Assembly (NCBI RefSeq): GCF_040412425.1
Contig: NC_089744.1
Span: 39,741,599-39,805,598, forward strand
Direction: 5' to 3'
Source: Macrobrachium rosenbergii
Lineage: Eukaryota > Arthropoda > Malacostraca > Decapoda > Palaemonidae
Length of the DNA stretch: 64,000 bases
Numbering within the stretch: position 1 is the first letter of the stretch; each line of letters begins with the position of its first letter. The notes under the pieces are model-generated. The model was not told the origin of the DNA, did no database searches, and saw only the letters and a list, made by a program, of their open reading frames with translations. Below, one piece after another: positions 11,840 through 23,990 of this stretch. Made by a program: the position numbers and the translations under genes.

Positions 11840-12960
11840 TTAACTGGTTGTGATCCAAAATGCCAAGGCATTTCTCTCACACTACCATCTACACATACTT
11901 CCCCTACAACATAACTAAGCCCACTGGGACCAACTTCCAACACCTCATACGGACCCTCAAATTTTCAGGCACTTTATTTACATTCAACCGCCCTTTCTCG
12001 ATTACTTCTTTTCAACACTTTCGCCCACCTTGTAACTTTCTTCAAACCTTTCATGCGCCTTCTTCCATACCTCCCTATCATTTCTCAGATAGATAAAATC
12101 TAAGTCTCACATCTTTTCAAAATTTAACACATATTTAACCTTAGGAGACATACCAATACGTTTATGCACAGTGGCATGTTGTATACTGACAAGATTAAAA
12201 ACCCAATGAAATTCACATCCCAATCATTATCACATTGAGACTCATCATCATGGAGTAATATCTCTGTCAACGTTCTCACCGTTAGTTCCGCCTAATCCAT
12301 TCGCACTGGGCTTCACGCGAGACACACATGTTCTATGCCCCAATCACGCAACATTTGCTCAAACTCCCATCCAACAAATTCAGGCCCATTGTCACTCAAC
12401 ATTCTGGCCGGCTTGCACATTTAGGGGCTTGGCAACAGAAATTTTGACCCAGTTTTATGTTTGGAACAGTCTCACTTTTTTGTTCCTCCATTTTTTTAAA
12501 AAAAACTTACTCAAATGATCTACCATTACAACCATTCCCATATCTGAGAATGTCCTCTAGCAGTCAGTGGGCAACAACGACACACAATCAATCACAACCA
12601 TCTCAAATAACTCTTTCATCTGCAAATAACACAGGTGGATTCGCATGCACACTTTGATACTTACCCTTCTGACAGTCCGCCACTTTATATAAATCGCTAC
12701 ATCTGCATTCAAATTTTACTCAATCCAGGCACATACAATCTCTCTCTCATACATTCCCATAATTTATTTTCCCCAGATGCCCAAACCTATTATGCACCAA
12801 TAAACACTTATTACCCAATGTTTTTCTTCCGAAAATACTACAATGGGTTTACATTCCCCATCCCATGATTCCTTCCTGATGCAAAAAAAATAAACTTATA
12901 CCTTTACATACAACAAATCTCTTTAGCAAGCTGTTTATACACTTCTAACTCAGACTTTGC
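11840..12960 (-). pseudogene. Gypsy integrase remnant
   Basis: On the minus strand: a C..CQKGKYQ motif near 12660-12680 (end of the zinc-binding part), a first catalytic block FEMVVIDCVSLLPTD near 12600, VVMVDHLSK near 12525, and LSDNGPEFVGWEFEQMLRDW near 12350-12405 (second Asp). The RTLTEIL region follows near 12260 where the Glu block is expected. A C-terminal KFEGPYEVLEVGPSGLSYVV lies near 11910-11970. Several stops and frame changes separate these pieces. The family inserts linear DNA copies; this copy cannot make a full protein as written. Confidence 0.78.
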
Positions 12961-14155
12961 CAACTTCCTAGTCTTACACCCCTAAACACACTCTCTTAAC
13001 ATATTTATTTTCATGCACTGATTTTTGCATCTTCTTTAATTTCCTCTTCACTCAACAAATCATTTTCCTCCTTGCAATATCTACCATACCTACAAAACTA
13101 GTTTTAGACACATCTCCTCCTTTAAGTTCAAATAATTTCCTTGTCAGCCTTTCTAAAAGTGAATGACATCCACACTTATATCATGCATTCTCATAAAATC
13201 AATTCCTAATAAAAACATGTTGGCATATCATTCTCATCCATGTTTACAAAATTATGTATTATTTCAAATTCCCTAACTGAATTTTTAAGTTGTACCTCCT
13301 CCCATACTAACACACTCCCTTGTCCCAAACCATGTATCCTTACACTCGTTGATTTTCTTTTTATATCCCAATGTTCAAATTTCCAATTCACTAACTACTG
13401 TACTACTCACTAAACGACACTTGTGCTCCGTGTTACCAAACTACAATATTTATTCTGATCCACCACTACATTTGTTACTAATTTACCTTTGGCTTCATGC
13501 ATACACGCTCTCACGGCTACATTCACCTGCTTAGCTTCCTCACAACCATCCTCATCATTCATTTCATCTTCAACGATATCCTCAACCCTAATTAGGTTAT
13601 TCCCTCATTTTCCCCACAATCACCTTTCTTAATCAGCCAGCTACAAGTATCCTTTAGTGAACATTTAAAATCACATTCATACCATTTTCATCCACCCTTC
13701 CTTTATACTCCACCGCCTATTCCATCCAAAGAACAATCGATTACTGTAATTTTAAACATTTCAGCCACTACCAACAAGACTTTCACTAACTTTTCCTCCT
13801 CATCTAATTCCCTTTCTTCCTGAAAGTGTTGACTCCTCCTTCAGCATCTCATTCATCACCTTTTGCATGCAACTCGTTCATGTCAGCAGGTACTCATTTC
13901 AATCAATCCATTTGTTTCCAAAATTACTCAACCCCAAACAGACATTCCCACAATTGGCGATTCACCCCTACATACTGTTGCTTTACCACAAATCCTACAG
14001 GTACTTTTTTCGGGTCCCAGTCGCTCCTAACCCTATCATCTCGTTCAGCCCACATACTCCCCATAGCATATAACAATATTCTGTCTACCTTGTACATACT
14101 CTACCTTAAAACTATACTCATTCAAATCCTCTATCGTTGGTTGAAATTCTAGCAT
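12961..14155 (-). other. Gypsy RNase H-integrase linker, no clear domain
   Basis: Lies between the recognised RNase H and integrase blocks on the minus strand. T/C-rich on the plus strand with many broken frames. It should hold the connection and the N-terminal zinc-binding part of integrase, but I could not make these out. The plus-strand frames here are antisense artefacts. Confidence 0.45.
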
Positions 14156-14450
14156 TCACACTTCCTTTTTAACCATATATACTAGCGGTCGATCAAAAGG
14201 ACCGTCCATAAAAAGAAAAATTTCTACCCCATATAAAAATACTTTCAACGCTTTCACACAAAACCTTATTGCAGCCAATTCCTTTTCAATCACCGAATAT
14301 TTCAACTCTGCCTTTCCAAACGCCTTGCTCACATAAGCAATTACTCTCAATTGTTCTCCCCATTCGCCTTCTGCATTTTGTACCAAGCATCCTCCCATAC
14401 TATATTTACTTGCATCCAGTATACAGTTCTAGTTTATTCAACATTCTCAC
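14156..14450 (-). pseudogene. Gypsy RNase H domain
   Basis: Minus-strand frame of 80 codons from 14398: GGCLVQNAEGEWGEQLRVIA, then YVSKAFGKAELKYSVIEKEL, AAIRFCVKALKVFLYG, and FLFMDGPFDRPLVYM. This is the usual Ty3/Gypsy order: QN..G.....IAYVSK, E..YS..EKELAAI, LYG, and a D-x5-L block. The starting Asp of the fold lies just upstream, outside the open frame. Frame breaks surround it. Confidence 0.85.
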
Positions 14451-14835
14451 TATAGTCCGGAAAGGCCAAATCACGTCTCTTGCAGCCTCCTCTTTCAATC
14501 TCTCAACGCTGGATCATTTGCTCATCCCATTTCAATCTTACACAATTTCTCTTCCCCGTCCATTCAGTAAGTGGTTTGATCCCTGAACAATCCTTTATAA
14601 ACTTCCTTCCAAACTCAATTAAACCCAAAAATCCTTTCAACTCCAACTGACAGGTCCGGGACTGGAAATTCCCTTACCTTATTTGAACTTATCACTCTTC
14701 CTTACACCTCTTCCACTCACCATATGCCCTTGAATTCCACCTCCCCAGCCAACCAAGCACACTTTTCAAGTTTTACTTTTATTCTACTTCTTCCAACCTT
14801 TCTAACACTCGTTTCAAGCAGTTCCATATTCTCTT

Positions 14836-15230
14836 CTACAGTCTCACACCAATCAAAATATCATCTATAAAAACAGTTACCTTCTTGCGATTAAACCAGG
14901 CCAGAACCACATTCATTGCAATTTGGAAAGGCAGCAGGCGCATTAGCCAGTCCGAAACCAATCTCCGGAACTGGTAGTGGCAGGAACTACTAGAAAAGGC
15001 CGTAATATGCCTGCTCCCTTCCTCCAGAGGCATCTGGTAATCCTTACCAAATCTAATTTTGTAAACAATTTCATTCCATTCATCTTGTACACACAATCAG
15101 ACACCACATCAGGCATTCGGGAATCGCTCTTTCACAGTTACTTCATTCACCTTCCGATAATCCACACACATAGAAGAGCAAACTTCCATCTGGCTTACAA
15201 CTGCCAGTACTATGGGGCTATTCAGGAGAC
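14836..15230 (-). pseudogene. Gypsy reverse transcriptase core
   Basis: Minus-strand blocks: CVDYRKVNEVTVKERFP (about 15130-15180), LFTKLDL with the first catalytic Asp (about 15060), YQMPLEEGSRHITAFSSS (about 15000-15045), RRLVSDWL-type stretch corresponding to the FGLANAP region, and VTVFIDDILIGV (about 14840-14885) with the FIDD active site. A frameshift lies between the LDL and YQMPL blocks. Confidence 0.87.
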
Positions 15231-16349
15231 CTCCACTCACTTTCAATCACTCCCACCCTCTCAAGCTCCTCACACTGCTCCTCTATCTCACGATCCATGC
15301 GGAGAAAAATGTCTGGGCTGATATCTCAAGTGTAGTCTTCCAGAACTATTTTAAATTCGGAAGCTTCAATCCCCAAAATCCTTCCAGTTGACTCAATGCC
15401 CCTGCCTATCCCACAACATTCTCCTCAATCGTTCTCTTACGTTATCACTTACATTTTCATCTACCTTTACTCTTTCTTTCAACTCCTCATACGTCCAATC
15501 ATTAGCTCCTTTCAAATCACCTGTCATCACCTGCAAACCTACCTTCAGCACCTCTCATCATCCACATTCACCAACGTCGTAATGATTCTGCAATCTCCCT
15601 CCATATTCCTCGGACCCAATTCTTCCTGACACTTTCAGCAATGATATTATATATACCCTCGGATCTCCCATGTTAAAAACCCCATCATATACACACACAT
15701 TTGCCCTGACTAATTTATTTATGTCTATTCCCTCAACCACATACTCACACCTATCATTGTTGGCTATTTTGAGGCTATCCGCCATGCCACTTTCACACTC
15801 ACAACTTCTCCAATCTCATGTGGCACTTTTACCCTCTCTGTCACAATTACAATGAACTCTCTTCCACAATTTTTTCTCAACCCTACCATCCTTCCCCAAA
15901 TACAAATCCCCAAGCACACATCCTTTCATTTGTAATTCAATTACATTCAGCCTCCAAGACGGACCACCATCCCGCATTTTTTCAAAAACTCACATCCCAA
16001 TAAAATATCATATTTATCATTCGTACATTTCAATCACACAAAAATCACTTTCATCCATCACTACACCCCCAATTTCTTTCTAATATTCACACTCTTCCAA
16101 CCACTGCTACCCCTAAATTTCCAATCCCTCTTACTTCCCCTGACAGTTCCTAATCTCACACGTATTCCTCAATTTCTCATCCATTCTTAAATATGACATT
16201 CATACTACACCTGGTATCTACTAAGGCAATCAATCTTACTCCTTACAACACACTTGCACACTCATGCACTCGTCAGTCTTTCCAGCAAAACCTCCCTCAT
16301 GCAACAACCCCTCACGTACATGCATCACACTGAATGGCTTGCATCCTGG

Positions 16350-16750
16350 AGGATCCACCCATTTGAACCCCAAGTCTACACCAGGGTTTTTTCCAATGAA
16401 TTTGCTGTCACAGTCACCCTCTTTGGTCTACATACATGATACATGCCCTTCCATTCCACATTCGTCACACTGACAATCGGTTCTGAACACATTCTCACAT
16501 AATGCCCATTCTTACCACAGTTGCCACATATCACATTCAGGGGGTACCCTACAACCATTAGCATCATGACCCACCTGTCCGCACCTGTAGCATTTAACCC
16601 CTATCAAGAATCGACACTCCCTTACCAAATGTTGGTTGCCAACAACCAAACACGCTCCAAAGCCCACCTACACTCATTCTTTGTATGTCCTTCCTTTCCA
16701 CATCTAAAACACTTCGCTCGACTTCCACTCAGGAGACCTTCCCCTTTGTA
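16350..16750 (-). pseudogene. Gypsy nucleocapsid with several CCHC knuckles
   Basis: Reading the minus strand there are at least three CX2CX4HX4C zinc knuckles: CFRCGKEGHTKNEC (about 16675-16715), CYRCGQVGHDANGC (about 16555-16595) and CGNCGKNGHYVRMC (about 16490-16531). A fourth, partial one is CDECGMEGHVSCM (about 16440-16475). They sit in shifting frames. A protease-like DTG region is expected downstream near 16200 but was not convincingly read. Confidence 0.8.
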
Positions 16751-18144
16751 CACTACTATCCCTAACCCGTCCAACCCGTTGTTCCCTTACAAACCCATCA
16801 TTCATCCTCACTGGCACTCCTACATTACTTGCTCTTACACTCCTATCTATTACACTATCAGCCATTCTCATTGGGCCCCTCAACACTGCATCCCTGGAAA
16901 GCTTCCCGAACTCTGGAACTCTCTCATCTACCCCAGCCCTTACACTTAGGATTCTGCTCTCTTTTATAACCCTGTCAAGCTCATAAACAATTTCCAAAAT
17001 TTCTCCCCAAGTCAACCTTTCATTCGTCCATCTTTTCTTCTCCTTCCGCTTCAAGTTCACAAATTCTCTAACTCCATCTGGCACTGTCCCTAACAACTTG
17101 ACTAACTCCTTACATTCATCTATCCCATCATCCCCAAACTTCTTCCTTGCCAACGTCTCCAGCCTACAAGCATACAGTGACAAGGTTTCCCCAGCTTTCA
17201 TTCTTGCATCATCAAATTCATTCTTCCTCTTATACTTAACACTCGCTTTCATCGCCTCGCTTGCTCAACTAATCTAGCTTTCACCTTGTCATACTCAACA
17301 TCCCCACACTCATAATAACCCTATACATATCAAGTAAAAACCCAGTCAAATACTCTCCTAATTCTTGCCCACACTCTCTTACTTTCCCCATACTTATCCT
17401 GACAAAACCTTTCATACTCCCTAAAGAAATCATGCACATCCCTACTTCCATACTCATTATAGGTTTCACAAAAGGGACCTCCCTCACATACATAGCCTTT
17501 CTCACTTCTTTCTCACTTTCACTCTCACTTTCACTTCTTTCGCTCTGTCCTTTCATACCCTCTTCCGAAATACAAAGAGTCCACTTCTGCACTTACATTC
17601 ATCTTACTCATTACACTCTTCTTTCCCCTCTTTTTATCCACTTTTATCCACTCACCTCCATCCACCTCACTATCACTACTGCCTTCACCCCTCTCCCTTC
17701 TTTCCTGCCTTTCCCACTTCCTTACCCTTCTTACCAGTTTCCTTTCCCTTTCCCTTCTTCCCTTTTTCTTCCCCTGACTTATCCTTACTTTCCCTCTGTT
17801 CCTTCCCTTGCTTTTCATTCCCCCTTTTTTACCCTGCCTCTCATTCCTCGTTTCTTACTTCCTATTCCCATATCACTTTCATCACTCAGGCTTCCATTCA
17901 CTTCTTCCTCCTTTTCTTTCTCTCTTGCCCCTTCACACGTTCCAGAGAACCTGCCTCCAACAGCCCCTTCTCCAAAAACACCCTTGAACATACCTTTCAT
18001 CATTTCTTCCACACTTTCATCATTTCCTCCAACTTTTATCCATCCTCTCTTCCATTCTCTCTCTTCCATTCTCTCTTCTGACTCTTTCATCTCCCCTTTC
18101 ATTTCTTCTTTTGCACTTCTTAGCATTCCTCCCATCTCCTCCAA
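16700..18144 (-). pseudogene. Gypsy gag (capsid) remnant
   Basis: The minus-strand frame 16704-17252 includes RMKAGETLSLYACRLETLAR, KLLGTVPDGVREFVNLKRK and LTWGEILEIVYELDRVI, typical of a retrotransposon Gag capsid domain. Upstream (17281-18144) are highly charged low-complexity frames rich in Lys, Arg, Glu and Ser, with MEEMGGMLRSAKEEMKGEM at the far upstream end. These probably form the Gag N-terminus. Frame changes occur at about 17270, 17560 and 17815. Beyond 18145 the sequence becomes mosaic with DIRS. Confidence 0.75.
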
Positions 18145-18830
18145 GGGACTTTCCTCAAAGGAAAATCTATTTGAGGAATTCTCCTCCTCCAGCCTGAAGT
18201 TCCATTACTTCGGAGTCCCTTTCTAGGTATAACCATCCTGATATACCAGAGAAAAACCTTTCAACAAAGCTGGGGTTACTATTTTACAACAGCCGCCTTC
18301 TAGGAAGCGCCAAATAAGAATGTGGTGAATTCTACCACTACAAACGGAAAACTACAAACAACACTCACCCTGATCTTCGGTTGCTGGAGATGGACAGAGG
18401 TGAGCCGTTACAACAACCACACCAAACAACCACAAACACAGGACGGAAACAAAAAAGAAACAGAACACACACACAAATTCCATGCAAGCAAAACCCCAGA
18501 CTCCATGTGCAAAAGGGGGGAGAGTAAAACTGTCCAGGGAGGGTCACAAGACTGGGACCTAGCTCTGACTAAAGATTTTTCCTTTGTCAAAATCCCTTTT
18601 CATGAGTCCAGACAGACAGACAGCCGGTGAAACAGTGATAGAGAATCATGCCCCTCTTCCAAAAAAAAAATGGGGGTAATCTGAAGAAAAGGCAAAAATT
18701 ACTCTCTCTCTTTTAATTACAATCTCTTCCTGTAGCAAGAACACAAAACGTTGGGAAATGCTAAATAAAAACAAATTTATTCATCCCTCTATAGTGGGAA
18801 GTCCCCAGCACGACGGGAAGAGGCCCCAAA
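18145..18830. repeat. Interleaved mosaic of Gypsy LTR and DIRS sequence
   Basis: The block alternates, in order and without rearrangement, between short pieces of the DIRS B 3' region (colinear with 9969-10590) and pieces of the Gypsy LTR (colinear with 10597-11090). Examples of DIRS pieces: GATATACCAGAGAAAAA, GATTTTTCCTTTGTCAAAAT, GATAGAGAATCATGCC. Examples of LTR pieces: CTGATCTTCGGTTGCTGGAG, GAAACAGAACACACACACAA, AAACGTTGGGAAATGC. The right LTR should occupy about 18319-18792. The pattern is unlike gene conversion and looks like a merged consensus of two alleles or repeats. Confidence 0.8.
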
Positions 18831-19185
18831 AATCTTAAAATTACTAAAGCAAATTGAAACATGAAATGTGCATAAGATAAATGCAAATACAACCTTAAAA
18901 CTATACACGTAAACTTAGGCTAAACACGTAAGAGACAAGATCAATGAAAAATAACATATACAGAACATATACATATATCTGGGGTACATGGAGCCAAAAA
19001 TAAAACTGTCCAGTACCCCACAAGAAAAAACAATCATAACATGTCAGATTACATTTTCCATCAACAGAGACAAGATACATCAATATGAGGAGCCAGGCAG
19101 TGAGGCATAATCAACCAGGAGGATAAGCAGAGAAGTAAATGAGGCAGGCGGGCGGGGGGAAAGGAAAGGATAAGGATATGATTAG
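18793..19185 (-). other. 3' non-coding part of DIRS B
   Basis: Matches 58542-58935 of element C in reverse complement, including AGGCCCCAAAAATCTTAAAA. No gene. Confidence 0.8.
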
Positions 19186-20250
19186 TTAAGGTGGGGAGAT
19201 GACACTTCCCACAGCTATGGTAGAAAATTTCAGGGCTTCGAGCGATTTTAAATAGTGGCGTTTAAACACTAGAGGTGATTTCCAACCCGTAAATTTGGAT
19301 AGTTCTGAGAAGTCCATATTATGAAAGTAATTAATGGAAGTAGCAACTGCTCGAATATCATGAACCTTAGGAACTGAATCTGGGTTGGCCTGTTTAATAA
19401 AATACAGAATTTGTTGTCTTATAGCATTCAGTGAAAGAGTACCACCTTTCTCCCTGATAAAAGAGGACCCGACTTACTCTGTGGAGTTCTTAAAAGGTAA
19501 GATTTAAGTGTATAAACTGGACATAAAGACTGGTCTTGAGGAAGGGGCACCACCTTCCAAGGAGACCATCTGTCTTGTGGGTCTTCGTTCTTAGCTAAAA
19601 ATCTAGGGTCAGGGGAAAGGAGGACCTCTCCAGACGGGAGGAAGTTCACAAAATTATCACCTCTAGTGAGAGCCGATAGCTCTGAGATTCTAGCACCTGA
19701 AGCCAAGCTAATCAAAAATAAAGTCTTCCTTAACAGATCCTGATAAGAGCAATGAAAGTTATCCAACTCTGATGCTAACTTAAGGACGTCATTGAGAAAC
19801 CACGTAACAGAATGTGGGCGTGATACTGGTCTCAGACGAGCGCATGCTCTGGGATAGATGAAAAATAGGAATCTGTAAGGTCGATTTTAAAGCCGTAAAG
19901 AAATACTTTCTTCAGGGCTGACTTGATTGTGGTAATAGTGGCCGGAGCAAGGCCTTTTTCAAACAGTGATCTAAAGAAGGAAACTCCTAAATTAGTCTGT
20001 CATGATCTTGGCTTCAGATGCTTTCAGGAAGGAGGCTAATTTTTTTGACTGCTGAGTCATACTGTCTAAGAGTAGAATCTCTTTTATCTGATTCTAAAAA
20101 CAGAGTGTTGACAGGGTCAATGTTCGCTCCTTTTTTGGGCTGCGAATTTTATAAAGTCCATAAAACTAGGGCATTCTGAATTCTTGAGGAAGCTGACACA
20201 GTCTTGGTTTGTACTGTCTGGGTCAGTATGGGCTTGGGAATCCGAAGACT
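19186..20250 (-). pseudogene. Tyrosine recombinase of DIRS B
   Basis: Same domain order as in A and C: FMDFIKFAAQK (about 20150), a DSAVKKL-type region, LASGARISELSALTRGDNF (about 19660-19715), NEDPQDRWSPWKVVPLPQD (about 19540-19595), an H-D-I-R box near 19360, FKRHYLKSLEA-type C-terminus near 19235, stop at 19186-19188. Frames are broken by one-base indels, several in homopolymers (for example a shortened A/T run near 19460 relative to C). The 112-codon piece 19428-19766 is open. Confidence 0.85.
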
Positions 20251-21977
20251 CCGCAATCCCAGTTCCTGAAGAAGAGGGAACCAATTGCTCTTCGGCCAAT
20301 AGGGGCTACTAGGGCTGGTTGACCTTTGAATGTCCTGAGTTTGTGTAAAACTTTCAGCAGTAAATTTATTGGAGGGAACAGATAAATTTTCTCCCAATTG
20401 TTCCAATCTACTGTCATTGCATCTGTGGCGAACGCCTGAGGGTCCAGGTTGGGAGCCACATAACAGGGGAGCTTGAAGTTGCTCTCCGTCGCGAACAGAT
20501 CCACTTGGAGGCCCGGAACCTGGCGGCAAATCCATTTGAAAGATTCCACGTCCAGGGACCACTCCGTCTCCAACGGAGTAGTCCTGGACAGGGAATCCGC
20601 CACCACGTTCCGCACCCCGCTAGGTGGGTGGCTGACAGGTGCCAGCCGTGCTTGTTCGCCAGGGAGAAGATAGCAACCATTACTTGGTTTACTCGACCTG
20701 ATTTGGAGCCGCCCCTGTTGATGCAATGAACTACCACTGCGCTGTCCAATACCAAGCCTGATATGAATCCGGTTGGGGGCGGATTTTCTTCAGAGTTAGA
20801 AAGACCGCCATAGCTTCCAGGGTATTTATATGGAACTGCTGAAACATTGTGGACCACGTTCCTTGTACTTTTGTTTTGGTGAATATCCCCCCCAGCCGCT
20901 TAGGGAAGCGTCTGTGTGAACAACTAGTGCCGGAGGGGGAAATTGAAGCGGAACTGTTTTGGACAGGCCTCTGACTGTGGTCCAAGGCCGCAGTCTTGTC
21001 TTTAAGATTTGAGGAATAGAGGAGACCTTGTCTCTGAGCTTGACATTGGCTCGACTCCGCCACACTCTGTTTATGTCTTTTAGTTTCGCTTTTAAGAGCA
21101 GGTTTGTCACTGAGGCAAATTGAAGAGACCCAAGGACTCTTTCTTGGGATCCATTTTGGATGCTGATGGATTTTGAGAAATTTCCTGGTGAGAGATGCTA
21201 TCTCTTTCCTCTTGGGAGGCGGAAGGGACAGCGTGTGAGATGACAGATCCCACTGGAGACCCAGCCACTGAAACCGGGACTCCGGAGTCAGGCGGGACTT
21301 TCTCTGTTCAGTTGAAAACCTAACGACTCCAGGAAATTGATGACTATGGACGTAGCCTTCTGACACTCCGAACTGTTGGTGCCCAAATTATCCAATCATC
21401 CAAATATGCTGCTAGGGATATCCCTCGAGACCGGAGTTGTTGTACTACCGTGTCCGCCAGCTTGTGAATATCCTGGGCGCAATGTTTCAGACCGAAGGGC
21501 ATGACCCTGAAGGAGTAGGCTTGATTCCCGAGTCTGAAACCGAGGAACTGAGAGAAGTTCCGCGCAATCGGACGTGATAATAAGCGTCTGAAAGATCGAT
21601 AGAGGTGGTGATGGCTCCACGCGGAAGTAGAGTCCATTACCTGAGCTACCGTAAGCATGCGAAATTTGTCGCATTTTATGTAGAGATTTAGACGCGACAG
21701 ATCCAGGATCACTCTTTGCTGATCGGAGTCTTTTTGGGAACAGTGAATAACCTGCCTTGAAACTTTAGGGTGCCTTACTTTCTTTATTGCTCGTTTGTTG
21801 AGCAATTCTGTCACATAATCCTTTAGGATTGATGTGGGTGGCTGGTAAAATCTGGTTAGAGGAGGAGGGTTCTTGATCCAGCTCCATCCTAGTCCTTTGG
21901 ACACAATGCTGTGTGCCCAAGGGCTGAAGGTCCATTGGTCCCTGAACCAAAACAGGCGACCACCTACCTGAGTTCTC
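20251..21977 (-). pseudogene. pol of DIRS B: RT, RNase H, methylase-like region
   Basis: From right to left: GLGWSWIKNPPPLTRFYQPP (about 21880), QRVILDLSRLNLYIKCDKF (about 21690), FRLGNQAYSFRVMPFGLKHC (about 21510), YLDDWIIWAPTV (about 21380-21410), then ESRFQWLGLQWDLSSHTLSL (about 21240), VVHTDASLSGWGGYSP (about 20900), LDSAVVVHCINRGGSKS (about 20720) and VDLFATESNF/AFATDAMTV/LFPPINLLLKVL (20340-20500). Open pieces overlap in different frames, so indels are present. The catalytic motifs are intact. Confidence 0.87.
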
Positions 21978-23990
21978 TCAGTGGGAGGGCGGGTTTATTC
22001 CCCTACCACGCCCAGGCCTTCCCCTTGGGGTGGTGTTGAGCTTTCCTCTATGAGGGGCTCTGCCTCTTCCCCCTTGCGACCCTATTAAGGCCGTGAAAGT
22101 ATCCACGGCCCCTCATATGTGGGGTTGTACGCTGGTGAGGCCACATATGAGGGTGCAGCTGGTTGGACCAGCACATACTGTTGGGGTGAGCCTTGGAGGT
22201 GGAAGGCTGTGCTACTGCCGAGACCGGGGACGGCTTGACTACCGCCTGATGGTGGGGCCTCTTATGCCTCCTGAAACGTTTGCCTCCTCTCGTCTGGGGC
22301 CGGCAGATTCTGGGGTCTTGCGCTTGTAGGCAGAAATGCCCCAGCGAGAACGAAGACTCTGGTTGGCCCTTGTAGCCTCGGCCATAACATTTGTGACCTC
22401 CTCTTCTGGGAAGAGGTTGGGGTCCCCAGATCGAGCTTTTAACGAGCTTGTTAGGCTCGTGGCGGATAGTGGCATCGGCGAAGATGAACTTCCTGCATTC
22501 CAGTCTGGCCATGATGAATTCGAACAGGTCAGACTGAAAGCCAGCCAGCAAGGGACTTAGCCAAGACCTGAAAGAATGGCTCGTCGGCGCAGGAGGCGGC
22601 AGTAGCTTCCGTGAGGCAGACGGAGTTCAAGGACCGGGCTAACTTAAGTCCGGGCATCAAACTCCGCCTTCAAAAAGATTCCGGCAGCTTGGGGAGCTGC
22701 TCACTGAATTGCGAGGAAGCACAGAAGGGGTCCAGCTTCCCGACAGTGAAAGTGGACGGGCGTCCACCCAGAACTCATCACTTCCTGGGAATACCAGGAA
22801 GTAGGGTCTGTTTCCCTCAGCTGAGGTAACGGATTACCTTCAAAGCACGCTCGGGCCGTAGCCAGAGCGACTTTGTTCAAGCAAGGGGTGGGCAGGTTGT
22901 CTCCCAGGGCGAACATTGTGAAGTTGCCCTTGAAAGGAGTCAACTTCAGTATTTTCTGCCTGCCACTCCGTCAGAGTGCGCAGGAGAGCCGACTGAGCTT
23001 GGTCCCTAGGGACGATGACAGTCTCCCTAGGAACCTTATCTGACTGAATCCATGCTTCCTCTGTAAGTCTCACGAAGCCTGGGTAAGGGGGCAAGAGATC
23101 GGGGAAGAACTCCAATTCCTCCAACCGTCTCGTGCCAAGACCTTCAACCGTCAGCTTGCCATCATGTTGGATGGCCCGAGAGCAAACGCCAAGGGTTACC
23201 GACATCGAACGTGGGGAGGTCCGCTGTGTCGGGGATAACATACTGTGGTTGGCTGGGGGTGGGTGAGCCATTCCGCCAGTATATTATCATGACTGGCCAA
23301 CTTCTCGGAGATTTTACTGAATCTCGAATCTAAATCCTCTGTGAACTTCCTGAAAAGTTGGTTAGCAAAGGCCTCATCGTTGAAAGCAGGCTGGCGAGGA
23401 GGGCTTGGTTTTGCAGCCCTCTTACTCGCGCCTTTGCCGGAGGAACCAGACTTGCTCCCGGAGGCTACAGGTCCTGAGACCTTAGCCTTCGACGGGGGAA
23501 GGGCGATGCCTTCTTGGAAAGACGAGGACTTATAGCCCTTCGCCTTCCATGAAGTCTTCAACTTCAACTTGGGGATAGCAGACGGAGCTCTATCACCCAA
23601 GGAGGAAGACTTCACAAAACCTGTGAAGGAAGAAACAGATGAAACAGGGGAGTCAAAAAGAGGGGGGCCCGCCCCAACAACCTCACCTACCTCGCTACTT
23701 ACCACCTGGTCCTGCTCAGTGTTCATCGGTTCCAGGTCTAAGTCCAAGGCGGCTACATCCTCCGAGACCTCAGTGTAGAGGATATCCACTTGGGGTGGCT
23801 GGGTCGCATCCCGGATTTGCTGGATGATGGGGTGGCAAGATCTTCTGGCACTGGCGGCCGCCACCCGTGCGCCGGGGGTAGAGCAGGTCCCTCAACTTAG
23901 CGTCGAGGGCGTAGGGGCTTCCCCGACGGAACATTCCTGCCAAACCCAGCCACCCAGGCCCGGAGGGATTCCAAGGCAGACTTCTTGGAA
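21978..23990 (-). pseudogene. gag-like ORF of DIRS B
   Basis: A 222-codon frame (23196-23864) begins after a variable N-terminus. It contains QIRDATQPPQVDILYTEVSE, LDLDLEPMNTEQDQVV, a Ser/Lys-rich basic segment and FANQLFRKFTEDLDSRFSKI (possible coiled coil). Further pieces: EGLGTRRLEELEFF (about 23130), a central region, HEPNKLVKSSIWG (about 22440), and a His/Pro/Gly-rich tail GRGYFHGLNRVARG (about 22090-22130). Stop near 21978. It overlaps pol in another frame as in C. Confidence 0.78.

Larger units (their letters stand above)
10597..18792 (-). mobile_element. Ty3/Gypsy LTR retrotransposon, degenerate
   Basis: Inserted in the 3' non-coding part of DIRS B (the empty site corresponds to about 58935 in element C). 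On the minus strand the order is LTR, gag, CCHC knuckles, reverse transcriptase, RNase H, integrase, polypurine tract, LTR. The RT-RNase H-integrase order marks it as Ty3/Gypsy rather than Copia. Each domain is recognisable but broken by stops and frameshifts. The left LTR is clean. The right LTR is embedded in a mosaic with DIRS sequence. Confidence 0.88.

Noticed and set aside
11414..11914. 166-codon plus-strand frame, Ser/Thr/His-rich
   Set aside because: Antisense to the Gypsy integrase/3' region, with skewed T/C composition; the minus-strand reading gives recognised domains.
17432..18226. 264-codon plus-strand Ser/Pro/Phe-rich frame
   Set aside because: Antisense to the purine-rich Gypsy gag; open because the opposite strand lacks pyrimidine-rich codons, not because it codes.
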